A stretch of 64,000 bases of DNA from Bog-756 sp963713625 (GTDB taxonomy: Bacteria > Actinomycetota > Acidimicrobiia > Acidimicrobiales > RAAP-2), in NCBI GenBank assembly GCA_963713625.1, contig CAVQMN010000011.1:62001-126000 (forward strand). Direction: 5' to 3'. This document shows, one piece after another, positions 15,816 to 23,750 of this stretch. A program made the translations under genes and the position numbers. Numbering within the stretch: the first letter of the stretch is position 1; the number at the start of each line of letters is the position of its first letter. The notes under the pieces are model-generated. The model saw nothing but the letters and a program-made list of their open reading frames with translations. It searched no databases and had not been told where the DNA came from.

Positions 15816-17675
15816 ATGGCAGTACTGAACGGGTTGAAAGCCGGCCGGGCCGACCGCACGAAGAACGTCGACGGGAGCCTGGCCGCGCTGCCTGCCAACT
15901 ACAAGTGGATGGCCCTGTTCATCTCCACCCTGGGCATGTTGATGGCGACCATCGACGGCTCGATCGTCCTGATCGCGCTGCCCGACATCTTCCGCGGCAT
16001 CAATCTCGATCCCCTCGAGCCCGGCAATACCTTCTACCTGTTGTGGATGATCCTGGGTTTCCTGGTCATCACCAGCGTGCTGGTGGTCAGCCTGGGTCGG
16101 ATGGGCGACATCTACGGCCGGGTGCGCACCTACAACCTCGGCTTCGCCGTGTTCACCTTCTTCTCCCTGTTGTTGAGCATCACCTGGATGACCGGTCATG
16201 CCGCCGGCGATTGGCTCATCACCATGCGCATCTTCCAGGGTGTGGGCGCGGCCATGTTGATGGCCAACTCCTCGGCCATCCTCACCGACGTGTTCCCGGA
16301 CAACCAACGCGGGATGGCCCTCGGAGTGAACCAGGCTGCGGCCTTCAGTGGGACGTTCATCGGGCTGGTCCTCGGCGGGCTGCTGGCCCCGATCAACTGG
16401 CGACTGATCTTTCTGGTCTCGGTCCCCATCGGTCTGTTCGCCACTGTCCTCGGTTATCTCAAGCTGCAGGAGACCAGCCCGCGCCGACCGGCCAAGATCG
16501 ACTGGCCCGGCAACATCACCTTCGCCCTGGGCCTGATCCTGGTGATGGTGGGGATCACCTACGGCATCGAGCCCTACGGCAGGCACGTGATGGGGTGGAC
16601 CAGCCCGATGGTGCTCTCGGCGCTGGGAGTCGGTGTGGCGCTGCTCATCGCCTTCTGCGTCATCGAGACCAAAGTGCCGGAACCGATGTTCCGGCTCCAG
16701 CTCTTCAAGATCCGGGCTTTCACGAGCGGGGTGCTGGCCAGTTTCCTGGCCGCACTGAGCCGAGGTGGGCTGATGTTCATGCTGATCATCTGGCTGCAGG
16801 GGATCTGGTTGCCGCTGCACGGCTACGTGTTCAGCGTGACCCCCCTGTGGGCGGGGATCGCCATGCTCCCGCTGACCCTCGGCTTCCTGATCGCCGGCCC
16901 GACCTCGGGGATCCTGTCGGACCGCTTCGGTGCCCGACCGTTCGCCACCGGCGGCATGCTCGGGGCCGCCGTCTCCTTCGCCCTGCTCGAGTTCCTGCCC
17001 GTCGACTTCCCCTATTGGGTCTTTGCCATCCTGCTGTTCTTCACCGGCCTGACCATGGCCGCATTCGGTTCGCCCAACCGGGCCGGTGTGATGAACAGCC
17101 TCCCGGCCCAGCACCGGGGTGCGGGTTCGGGGATGAACACCACCTTCCAGAACTCCGCCCAGGTGCTGTCGATCGGGATCTTTTTCACGCTCATGATCGT
17201 CGGGCTGATGTCGTCACTCCCCGAGCACCTCCTGCACGGACTCGTGGCCCACGGCGTGCCGCCTACGGTGGCCGAACACGTGGCCCACCTCTCACCGGTC
17301 TCGACCCTGTTCGCCGCGTTCTTGGGCTACAACCCGGTCCAACACCTGATCGGTGCCCAGACCCTCAGCCACCTGTCCACAGCCCAGCAGCATGTCCTGA
17401 CCGGTCGGGGATTCTTCCCCGGCCTCATCAGCGCTCCGTTCCGGGCCGGTCTCCATGCCGCCCTCGACTTCGCCATCGTGGCCAGCCTGCTGGCCGCGGC
17501 CGCCTCGTGGCTGAGGGGTGGCAAGTACGTCTATACCGAACCGAACCAGCCGTCCCCCGAGACAGTGCCTGAGCCCCGCTCCTCGGAACCCGCCCATTCC
17601 GAAGCGCACCTGCCCGTCCCGGTCGGGGCCACGGACGACGTGTCGGGGGTCTCGTTCGAGGTGGAGGCGGGATGA
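15816..17675 (+). CDS. DHA2-type MFS drug efflux transporter (EmrB/QacA family)
   Basis: This 619-residue transporter has about 14 hydrophobic helices, as expected for the DHA2 group. The motif-D region LGMLMATIDGSIVLIALP is in helix 1, and motif A, LGRMGDIYGR, is in the first cytoplasmic loop. Other typical segments are RIFQGVGAAMLMANSSAI and GVNQAAAFSGTFIGLVLGGL. It probably exports an organic toxic compound by proton antiport. ATG 15816 is chosen because AAGGTG lies six bases before it; a GTG at 15813 is in frame. It overlaps the MerR gene by 4 bp, which suggests local control. Confidence 0.92.
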   Translation: MAVLNGLKAGRADRTKNVDGSLAALPANYKWMALFISTLGMLMATIDGSIVLIALPDIFRGINLDPLEPGNTFYLLWMILGFLVITSVLVVSLGRMGDIYGRVRTYNLGFAVFTFFSLLLSITWMTGHAAGDWLITMRIFQGVGAAMLMANSSAILTDVFPDNQRGMALGVNQAAAFSGTFIGLVLGGLLAPINWRLIFLVSVPIGLFATVLGYLKLQETSPRRPAKIDWPGNITFALGLILVMVGITYGIEPYGRHVMGWTSPMVLSALGVGVALLIAFCVIETKVPEPMFRLQLFKIRAFTSGVLASFLAALSRGGLMFMLIIWLQGIWLPLHGYVFSVTPLWAGIAMLPLTLGFLIAGPTSGILSDRFGARPFATGGMLGAAVSFALLEFLPVDFPYWVFAILLFFTGLTMAAFGSPNRAGVMNSLPAQHRGAGSGMNTTFQNSAQVLSIGIFFTLMIVGLMSSLPEHLLHGLVAHGVPPTVAEHVAHLSPVSTLFAAFLGYNPVQHLIGAQTLSHLSTAQQHVLTGRGFFPGLISAPFRAGLHAALDFAIVASLLAAAASWLRGGKYVYTEPNQPSPETVPEPRSSEPAHSEAHLPVPVGATDDVSGVSFEVEAG

Positions 17676-18169
17676 TCAACAGGAACGCCACCACCCAGCC
17701 GGCACCTGTCGTCCTGCGCATCGGCGAGGTGGCCAAGCTGACGGGGCTGACCACCCGCACCCTGCGGTACTGGGAGGAGCTCGGGTTGATCAGGCCGAGC
17801 AGCTACCGGGAGAAGGGAGAGCGCCTCTACTCGCAGACCGACATGGCCCGGGTGACCAGGATCCGCGACCTGCAGGAGCTGTTGGGATTCTCGCTGGCCG
17901 AGGTGCGGGTCGTTCTCGACACCGAGGACATCGACGTGCTGGACCGCTTGCGATCCGAGTACCGGTGGGCTGAGTCGGGCCCCGACCACCGGCCGGACCC
18001 GGAACACCGTCGACAACTCCTCGACGAGGCCATCGAGGCCAACGACAAGCTCCTGGTCCGTCTCGACGACACGCTGGCCCGGATCGGTGCCTTCCGTGAC
18101 GAGCGGGCCGCCAAGGCGATCCGTCTCCGGGAGGCCCGACTCGAGGTCGACCTCGACCCCGACCCATAG
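17672..18169 (+). CDS. MerR family transcriptional regulator
   Basis: This 165-residue protein has a MerR winged helix at residues 14-85: RIGEVAKLTGLTTRTLRYWE, then EELGLIRPSSYREKGERLYS and a DLQELLGFSLAEVR helix. A coiled-coil dimerisation region and a charged C-terminus follow. No cysteine metal site is present, so it is more likely a drug or organic-ligand sensor than a metal sensor. Its ATG overlaps the transporter stop (ATGA 17672-17675). Candidate targets are the dyads at 15734 and 18235, one on each side of its operon. Confidence 0.9.
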   Translation: MINRNATTQPAPVVLRIGEVAKLTGLTTRTLRYWEELGLIRPSSYREKGERLYSQTDMARVTRIRDLQELLGFSLAEVRVVLDTEDIDVLDRLRSEYRWAESGPDHRPDPEHRRQLLDEAIEANDKLLVRLDDTLARIGAFRDERAAKAIRLREARLEVDLDPDP

Positions 18170-18234
18170 GCCGGCGACCGCTCGCACCCATGGTCGGACC
18201 CGGAGCGCTGCCGAAATTTCGTTTTGCCCCTTTT

Positions 18235-18279
18235 ATCGGCTGTAGCCGATGGTTTTGATCGCCAGTATCGGCTACAGCC
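18235..18279. promoter_or_regulatory. Interlocked inverted repeats upstream of the hydrolase operon
   Basis: GGCTGTAGCCGAT (18238-18250) and ATCGGCTACAGCC (18267-18279) are perfect 13-bp inverted copies with a 16-base loop. The left copy is also part of its own palindrome, ATCGGCT-GT-AGCCGAT (18235-18250). As direct repeats the two ATCGGCT blocks are 32 bp apart, three helical turns. This could be a cooperative operator or an RNA hairpin in the leader. The MerR gene ends 65 bp upstream. Confidence 0.55.
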
Positions 18280-18329
18280 ACTCATCACCCCCATTTCGAG
18301 AATTAGAGGAACCGGAGGAGAGCGACCAG

Positions 18330-18380
18330 ATGACCGCCGAATCACGATCCACCGACAGACCAGGAGGAGTATCTCGATGA
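18330..18380 (+). CDS. Possible 16-residue leader peptide overlapping the hydrolase start
   Basis: A short frame encodes MTAESRSTDRPGGVSR. It has its own strong ribosome-binding site, GGAGGAG (18314-18320), nine bases before ATG 18330. Its TGA (18378-18380) overlaps the ATG of the hydrolase (18377) in an ATGA arrangement, while the hydrolase also has AGGAGGAG inside this frame. This layout suggests translational coupling or a leader peptide. The peptide itself has no recognisable family, so coding is unproven. Confidence 0.3.
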   Translation: MTAESRSTDRPGGVSR

Positions 18381-19123
18381 GCGACGCCATGAGGGCAGAG
18401 ACGGTTCAGATCACCGGCCACGGGGGTGACACCATCGAGGCCTATCTGGCCCAGCCGATGGACGGACCACCCGCGGGAGGCGTGGTGGTCATCCATCACA
18501 TGCCTGGATACGACAAGGGCACCAAAGAGATCACCAGAACGTTCGCCGCCGCCGGCTATCTCGCCATCTGCCCGAACCTGTACTACCGCGACGCTCCCGG
18601 AGCCAGTCCTGACGATGCCGCGGCCACCGCCCGGGCCCATGGGGGTGTGCCTGATCCGCGACTGGTCGGCGACGTCGGGGGGGCGGTCGCCCATCTCCGG
18701 TCCCATCCCCTGTCCAACGGGAAAGCGGCCACCATCGGGTACTGCTCCGGCGGCCGCCAGTCGTTCCTCGCCGCCTGCAGCCTCGACCTCGATGCCGCCG
18801 TCGACTGCTACGGCGCGTTCGTCATCGCCCCCCCACCCGAGGGCGTTCCCCTCAAGGTCGAGCCCATCGCCCACCTGGCAAAGAACCTGTCCTGCCCACT
18901 GCTCGGGCTGTTCGGTGCCGAGGACAAGTACCCGTCACCCGAAGAGGTCGCCGAGCTCGAGAAGGTGCTCACGGATGCGGGCAAGGAGTTCGAGTTCCAC
19001 ACCTACGAGGGGGCGGGCCATGCCTTCTTCGCCACCGACCGGCCCAGCTATCGGCCCGAGGCCGCAAACGAGGGCTGGCAGCAGATCTGGGACTTCTTCG
19101 GCCGCTACCTGGGCAACGGATGA
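18377..19123 (+). CDS. Dienelactone hydrolase family protein
   Basis: This 248-residue alpha/beta hydrolase has VVVIHHMPGYDKGTKEITR at the oxyanion strand. The nucleophile elbow is GYCSGGRQ, with Cys as in dienelactone hydrolases. A late Asp lies in LLGLFGAEDKYPS and a His in YEGAGHAFFATDRPSYRP, completing a Cys-Asp-His triad. It would hydrolyse lactone or ester bonds in the cytoplasm. AGGAGGAG (18362-18369) lies seven bases before ATG 18377; the longer frame back to 18224 runs through the operator region. It overlaps the DUF6295 gene by 4 bp. Confidence 0.9.
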   Translation: MSDAMRAETVQITGHGGDTIEAYLAQPMDGPPAGGVVVIHHMPGYDKGTKEITRTFAAAGYLAICPNLYYRDAPGASPDDAAATARAHGGVPDPRLVGDVGGAVAHLRSHPLSNGKAATIGYCSGGRQSFLAACSLDLDAAVDCYGAFVIAPPPEGVPLKVEPIAHLAKNLSCPLLGLFGAEDKYPSPEEVAELEKVLTDAGKEFEFHTYEGAGHAFFATDRPSYRPEAANEGWQQIWDFFGRYLGNG

Positions 19124-19401
19124 CGGGAGTCACCATGTGCACGTATCAGACCACCACATTGTCGGTCGAAGGCAGTGGCAAGGGGGCTCAGGGCTGGTTT
19201 CCGGCCTCCGACGTCACCGTCTACTTCGATCACCCGGTTCATGCCCGCGCCGAACACACCCTGAACATCGACGTGCTGAATCCCTCACGGGGTGCTTCGG
19301 CCCGCGTGGCCCTCGAACTCGACCCGGGATCGGCCCGGGCCTTGGCCCAGGCCATCCTCGACACGTTGGACACGGTCCCCGCCGTCCTGCTGGAGCCGTA
19401 G
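19120..19401 (+). CDS. DUF6295 family protein
   Basis: This 93-residue protein has the sequence pattern MCTYQTTTLSVEGSGKGA, then GWFPASDVTVYFDHPVH and AEHTLNIDVLNP, which I recall as DUF6295. The fold is unknown and probably mainly beta with a C-terminal helix (ARALAQAILDTL). The start overlaps the hydrolase stop (ATGA 19120-19123). Met 6 (MCTYQT), 15 bases later, could be the true start as in relatives. The coupling suggests a role in the same pathway as the hydrolase. Function unknown. Confidence 0.75.
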   Translation: MTGVTMCTYQTTTLSVEGSGKGAQGWFPASDVTVYFDHPVHARAEHTLNIDVLNPSRGASARVALELDPGSARALAQAILDTLDTVPAVLLEP

Positions 19402-19439
19402 AGGGGAAGGCCTGAACGACGAAGCGGGGGGCGATCCTG

Positions 19440-20129
19440 TTAGGCGGGCGGAGGCATGGGAGGAGGCGGGGGAGGAGGCGCGTCCCCGGGCGGCGGCGGG
19501 GGGTAGCCGGGCATGGGAGGAGGCGGGGGAGGCGGCGCCTGTGCCGGAGGCAGGTAACCGCCCTGCGGCGGATAGCCGCCCTGCGGGGGATATCCGGTTT
19601 GTGGGGGTGGGTAACCGGGTTGCGCCGGATATCCGGGCTCGGCGCCATAGCCACCGCCATAGCCGCCACCCAGTTGACCCCCGCCCTCCGGACCTGCCGG
19701 CCCCCGATAGGTGCTCGGGCCGAGCCAGAGGATCAGCCAGAAGACGAATGGCAGCAGCACGAGACCGACGGTGAAGCCGGCCCCGTGGCCGAAGCTCTTC
19801 GAAATGTCGTTGAGCACGAAGATGCTGACCACCAGCAGAGCGATACTGGCCAGGACCCCGACGAGGGGAATCACGCCGGCCACGTACAGAAGCAGGAACC
19901 AGCCCCAGACCTTGGGCCTGCCCGCGACCCGCAGCATGATGATGAAGCGGTAGAGGGGGACGAAGGCCGCCCATTTGGGCTGGCCGTAGGGTCCGGCCTT
20001 GGCGAAGGCCCCGTACATCCCGAGGGCGGTGCACAGGTAGTAGACGAGGACCCAGATGATCGTGACGGCGATAAATCCGCCTCCACGATGGGACGTTCCG
20101 TAGGTCGCTGCCAGCAGCTGGTGTCCCAT
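19440..20129 (-). CDS. DUF5684-like membrane protein with proline-rich tail
   Basis: This 229-residue protein has about four membrane helices within residues 15-140: FIAVTIIWVLVYYLCTALGM, KVWGWFLLLYVAGVIPLVGV, ASIALLVVSIFVLNDISKSF and GLVLLPFVFWLILWLGPS. The pattern of K-A-G, P-W-AAFVPLYRFI, and a GRPK turn is like DUF5684. Residues 150-229 are a Gly/Tyr then Pro-rich tail with repeats of YPPQGG and runs of proline. I chose ATG 20129 because GAAGGGA precedes it by five bases; ATG 20147 is also in frame. Function unknown. Confidence 0.75.
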   Translation of the reverse strand: MGHQLLAATYGTSHRGGGFIAVTIIWVLVYYLCTALGMYGAFAKAGPYGQPKWAAFVPLYRFIIMLRVAGRPKVWGWFLLLYVAGVIPLVGVLASIALLVVSIFVLNDISKSFGHGAGFTVGLVLLPFVFWLILWLGPSTYRGPAGPEGGGQLGGGYGGGYGAEPGYPAQPGYPPPQTGYPPQGGYPPQGGYLPPAQAPPPPPPPMPGYPPPPPGDAPPPPPPPMPPPA

Positions 20130-20245
20130 CGTTTCCCTTCGTCCCATCGGCCCGGCTCGGGTCCGGTCGCGTCCTTGTTACCACCTCCGCCCCGACAGCG
20201 CGCTCGATGCCCGCGCGGTGCGGCATCGGGGTGTGGCCGGACGCC

Positions 20246-20292
20246 GCACCCGGGGTGTCGCACCTTTGGCACTGCACCCAGGGTGTCGCACC
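20246..20292. repeat. Two 19-bp direct repeats before recC
   Basis: GCACCCGGGGTGTCGCACC (20246-20264) and its one-mismatch copy with A at position 7 (20274-20292) are 28 bp apart. Each copy contains a partial dyad (GCACCC with GGGTG). They end 18 bp before the recC start, where they could act as an operator. They do not look like an actinobacterial SOS box. Confidence 0.5.
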
Positions 20293-20310
20293 CCCTGAGT
20301 AGGGTCCGTG

Positions 20311-23300
20311 ATGATGATGCGCATTTACTCGGCGGACCGGGCGCTCCCGCTGGTCGGGCGGGTGGCCGACGTGTTGAGCCGGCCACCGGCCGACCCGATG
20401 ACCCCGGAGTGGCTCGCCGTTCCCTCGGACGGGATGCGCAGGTGGTTGACCCTCGAGTTGGCCCGGCATCTGGGTGCGAGTGGCCCGAACCGTGGAGACG
20501 GGGTGGCCGCCAACTTCGTCCGCGCCTATCCGGGCACCCTCCGGAGCTGCGTCCTCGCCGCCGACCGGGACGATCCGGGTGGCGATCCCTGGGCGATCGA
20601 ACGCCTCGTCTGGCCGGTGCTGGACGTCATCCGGAGTGCCGGAGTCGATCCTGGGTTGGCCGCCCTCCACCGGTTGGCGCCGGGCGCGTCCCGTTATGCG
20701 CAGGCTCGACGTGTGGCCGACCTGTTCGACCGCTACCACCTCCACCGCCCGGCCATGATCCGTGCGTGGTCGGGCGGACAGGATGTCGACGGATCCGGAC
20801 GCCCTGTCGATGACGCGGCCTCATGGCAGCCCCATCTCTGGCGGCTGGTTCGCAATCAGGTCGGTGAGCCGAGCCCACCCGAGCGCTGGCCCCGTTTGTT
20901 GGAACGGGTGGCCGAGGATGATGTGGTTCTCGACCTTCCCTCACGCCTCGTATTTTTCGGGTTCACCCTTTTACCCGGAGGTGGGTTCCTCGATCTGGCC
21001 CAGGCGGTCGCCCGCCATCGGGACGTCCATCTGTTCCTCCTCGAACCGTCGCGCTTCGACCCCGGCGACCTGCGTCGGGCTGGACTCCGTCCGTCCAATG
21101 GCGGACCACGGTTGCGGGCTGACGATTCGGCCGCTGTGGTGGCGGACCAGCCTCTGCTGCGGTCGTGGGGTCGGTTGCACCGTGAGACGGCGGTGCTGTT
21201 GGCCGATGCCGAAGCCAGAGGTCTCCCCGGGGTTGAACCGGTTGAGACCGGGGCCGGGTCGCATCCGACCCGCCTGCTCGGTCGCCTGCAGCACGCCATC
21301 CGTTCGAATACCGGGTCGGGTGATGCCGCCCGTCCTGATCCGGCCGACCGTTCCGTGCAGTTCCACGCCTGCTTCGGAGCGACCCGCCAGGTGGAGGTGC
21401 TGCGCGACGTGCTGTTGCACCTGCTGAACGATCCCGGCTCCGATCTCGTCGAGGACGACATCCTGGTGGTCTGCCCGGCCATCGAAGCCTTCGCTCCGCT
21501 CATCCAGGCCGTCTTCGGTCCGTCGGCCGAGTCCTCCTCGTCGGCACCGTCGCACCCCTCATCGCCTTCGAGCCGAGGTGCACCAGCCCTGCGATACCGG
21601 ATCGCCGACCAGTCGATCAGGTCCACCAACCCCTTGTTGAACGCCACCGTCTCGCTCATTGAACTGGTCGGCGGTCGGTTCGAGGCACCCGCCGTTCTCG
21701 ACTTCCTGGCTCTCGGACCGGTCCGCGAGCGGTTCGGGTTCGATGACGACGAGCTCAACGACATCGCCGAGTGGGTCAACGGAGCCAGCGTACGATGGGG
21801 ACTCGATGCCGCCCAGCGGAGTTGGTTCGGGGTCCCCGAGGAGATCCGGAACAACACGTGGCAAGCCGCCCTCGACCGGCTCCTCGTCGGGGCCACCGTC
21901 CACGATGACGATCTCCTCCTCGCCGTGGGTGACATCGCACCGTGCGGGGTGGAGGGTTCGGCGACCGATACCGTCGGCCGCCTGGCCGAGGTCCTCTGGC
22001 ACCTCCAGCGGATGGCCACCGAGACACGGAAGTCCCAGCCCCTCTCCTTGTGGATCGACTCGTTGCGGGAAGCGTGTAGGGCCCTCTTCGCGACCGACCG
22101 CGACGGCCGATGGCAGGCTGACGCACTCGACCGGATCTTCGACGGGATCGTCGAGTCGGCCGATGCCGGGGGTGAGCAGTCGGCGACGCCGCTCGACTTC
22201 GTCGATATCAGGCGGCTGATCGATGAGCGACTCGAATCACTTCCCGGTCGTCCCGACTACTTCCGTGGTGGGATCACCGTCAGTTCGCTGACCCCGCTCC
22301 GGTGGATCCCCTTCCGGGTCACCTGCCTGCTGGGGATGGACCAGCCGGCGTTCGGCTCGGTGGCCGCCCCCGGCGACGACCTGGCCGCCGCCTCTCCTGA
22401 ACTGGGCGACCCCGACCCCCGGGCCGAAATGCGGGAGTCGTTGCTGGAGGCCGTGCTGGCCGCAGGCGATCACCTGATCGTCTTGCGCGATGGTCACGAT
22501 GTCCGGACCAACCAGGAGGTTCCCCGTGCCGTGGTCGTGGCCGAGCTCTTCGACGCGGTGACGTCGCTGGTCGAACCTGACCGCCGGCCGGAGTTTGCCG
22601 ACCGACTCGAGATCGACCACCCCCGTCAGTCGTTCGACCCACGATGCTTCGAGAAGGGCGCCCTCGTACCCGACGAGCGGTGGGGCTTCGACACGAGGAG
22701 CCTGGACGGAGCCCGCGCCCGCCGGGCCCCGGCCCGACGGCGACCGCCCTTCCTCCCGACCCCCCTCGGACCGGCTGATGAGGGGGTCGTCGAGTTGGAC
22801 CAGTTGCGCCGGTTCTTCCGGAACCCCTCCGCCTTTTTCGTGGGTCAACGTCTCGGAGCGCGCCTGCCCGAGGCCGAGGAAGAGCCTTCGTCGCTCCTTC
22901 CCGTGGACCTGATGGGATTGGTGCAGTGGCAGGTGGCCTCCAGGATGCTCCAGGCCCGGATGGGAGGAATGACCACCGACCGATGGAGGGCGGTCGAGCG
23001 GGAGCGCGGGACCCTGCCGCCCGGCTCCCTGGAGGACTTGGCCGTCCAGGCCATCGAGCTCGATGTGGATGCACTGGTGGGTGCGGCCGCAGCACGGGGC
23101 GTCGCGAATCGCCCCCCCGAGCCGTTCGAGATCGACGTCACGTTGGCCGACGGAACCCGCGTGGTGGGGTCGGTGCCGCTCCGTCTGCAGGGCGCCTCCC
23201 GCGGTCCCGCCCGCGTGGGCTTCTCCCATCTCAAGCCCGAGTACCGGATTCACGCCTGGCTCGACCTCATGAGCCTGGGCGCCGCCGACCCCTCAGAGCG

Positions 23301-23745
23301 CTGGCGATCGGTGGCCATGGGCAGGGCCGACAAGCCCGGCCAACCCGCTGACGTCCTCGACATCGGGATCGCCGGTGACGCGTCGACTCGGTCGGCAACG
23401 TGCGTCGCCGCCCTGACCGTGGCCGTCGACTGCTTCCGCACCGGGATGCGCGAGCCGATCCCGTTCTTTCCCGGCCTTTCCTATGCGGTGTCCCGGCGAG
23501 CGGCAACCTCGAAGGATTGGCCGACGAAGTTTCCGTTCCAGGAGGGGGCCAATCCGTCCGTTGTGCTGGCTCATGGGGACCTCGGGTTCAACGAGGTCAC
23601 CAGCCTCCCACCCCACCCCGGCGATCCGGGTGAAACTGGTGACCGGGTCTCCCGATTTGCCGACTACCTCTTCGGGGCCATGGACGACTCGACGACAGCG
23701 TGGACGGCGGCGCTCTCCGCGGTGTCACCGAGCCGACCGGAGTGA
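20311..23745 (+). CDS. recC: RecBCD exodeoxyribonuclease V, gamma subunit
   Basis: This RecC of about 1,144 residues begins MMMRIYSADRALPLVGRVAD, with TPEWLAVPSDGMRRWLTLEL as the RecC N-terminal segment. Later segments FHACFGATRQVEVLRDVLLH, GGITVSSLTPLRWIPFRVTC and the C-terminal VGFSHLKPEYRIHAWL region are typical. RecC is the scaffold that recognises Chi and splits the duplex. The start is one of four adjacent codons (GTG 20308, ATG 20311, 20314, 20317). TAGGGT at 20300-20305 could be a -10 for a leaderless start, or AGGG may serve as ribosome-binding site. It is first in recC-recB-recD. Confidence 0.93.
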   Translation: MMMRIYSADRALPLVGRVADVLSRPPADPMTPEWLAVPSDGMRRWLTLELARHLGASGPNRGDGVAANFVRAYPGTLRSCVLAADRDDPGGDPWAIERLVWPVLDVIRSAGVDPGLAALHRLAPGASRYAQARRVADLFDRYHLHRPAMIRAWSGGQDVDGSGRPVDDAASWQPHLWRLVRNQVGEPSPPERWPRLLERVAEDDVVLDLPSRLVFFGFTLLPGGGFLDLAQAVARHRDVHLFLLEPSRFDPGDLRRAGLRPSNGGPRLRADDSAAVVADQPLLRSWGRLHRETAVLLADAEARGLPGVEPVETGAGSHPTRLLGRLQHAIRSNTGSGDAARPDPADRSVQFHACFGATRQVEVLRDVLLHLLNDPGSDLVEDDILVVCPAIEAFAPLIQAVFGPSAESSSSAPSHPSSPSSRGAPALRYRIADQSIRSTNPLLNATVSLIELVGGRFEAPAVLDFLALGPVRERFGFDDDELNDIAEWVNGASVRWGLDAAQRSWFGVPEEIRNNTWQAALDRLLVGATVHDDDLLLAVGDIAPCGVEGSATDTVGRLAEVLWHLQRMATETRKSQPLSLWIDSLREACRALFATDRDGRWQADALDRIFDGIVESADAGGEQSATPLDFVDIRRLIDERLESLPGRPDYFRGGITVSSLTPLRWIPFRVTCLLGMDQPAFGSVAAPGDDLAAASPELGDPDPRAEMRESLLEAVLAAGDHLIVLRDGHDVRTNQEVPRAVVVAELFDAVTSLVEPDRRPEFADRLEIDHPRQSFDPRCFEKGALVPDERWGFDTRSLDGARARRAPARRRPPFLPTPLGPADEGVVELDQLRRFFRNPSAFFVGQRLGARLPEAEEEPSSLLPVDLMGLVQWQVASRMLQARMGGMTTDRWRAVERERGTLPPGSLEDLAVQAIELDVDALVGAAAARGVANRPPEPFEIDVTLADGTRVVGSVPLRLQGASRGPARVGFSHLKPEYRIHAWLDLMSLGAADPSERWRSVAMGRADKPGQPADVLDIGIAGDASTRSATCVAALTVAVDCFRTGMREPIPFFPGLSYAVSRRAATSKDWPTKFPFQEGANPSVVLAHGDLGFNEVTSLPPHPGDPGETGDRVSRFADYLFGAMDDSTTAWTAALSAVSPSRPE

Positions 23746-23750
23746 GTGGA

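Noticed and set aside
15738..17114. 458-codon open frame antisense to the MFS transporter
   Set aside because: The translation is dominated by Gly, Gln, His and Glu, as expected for the antisense of a membrane protein gene. It also runs through the promoter region.
19460..19600. GC-rich short repeats that could look like a CRISPR or satellite array
   Set aside because: They encode the YPPQGG and poly-proline tail of the DUF5684-like protein, with no conserved spacer structure.
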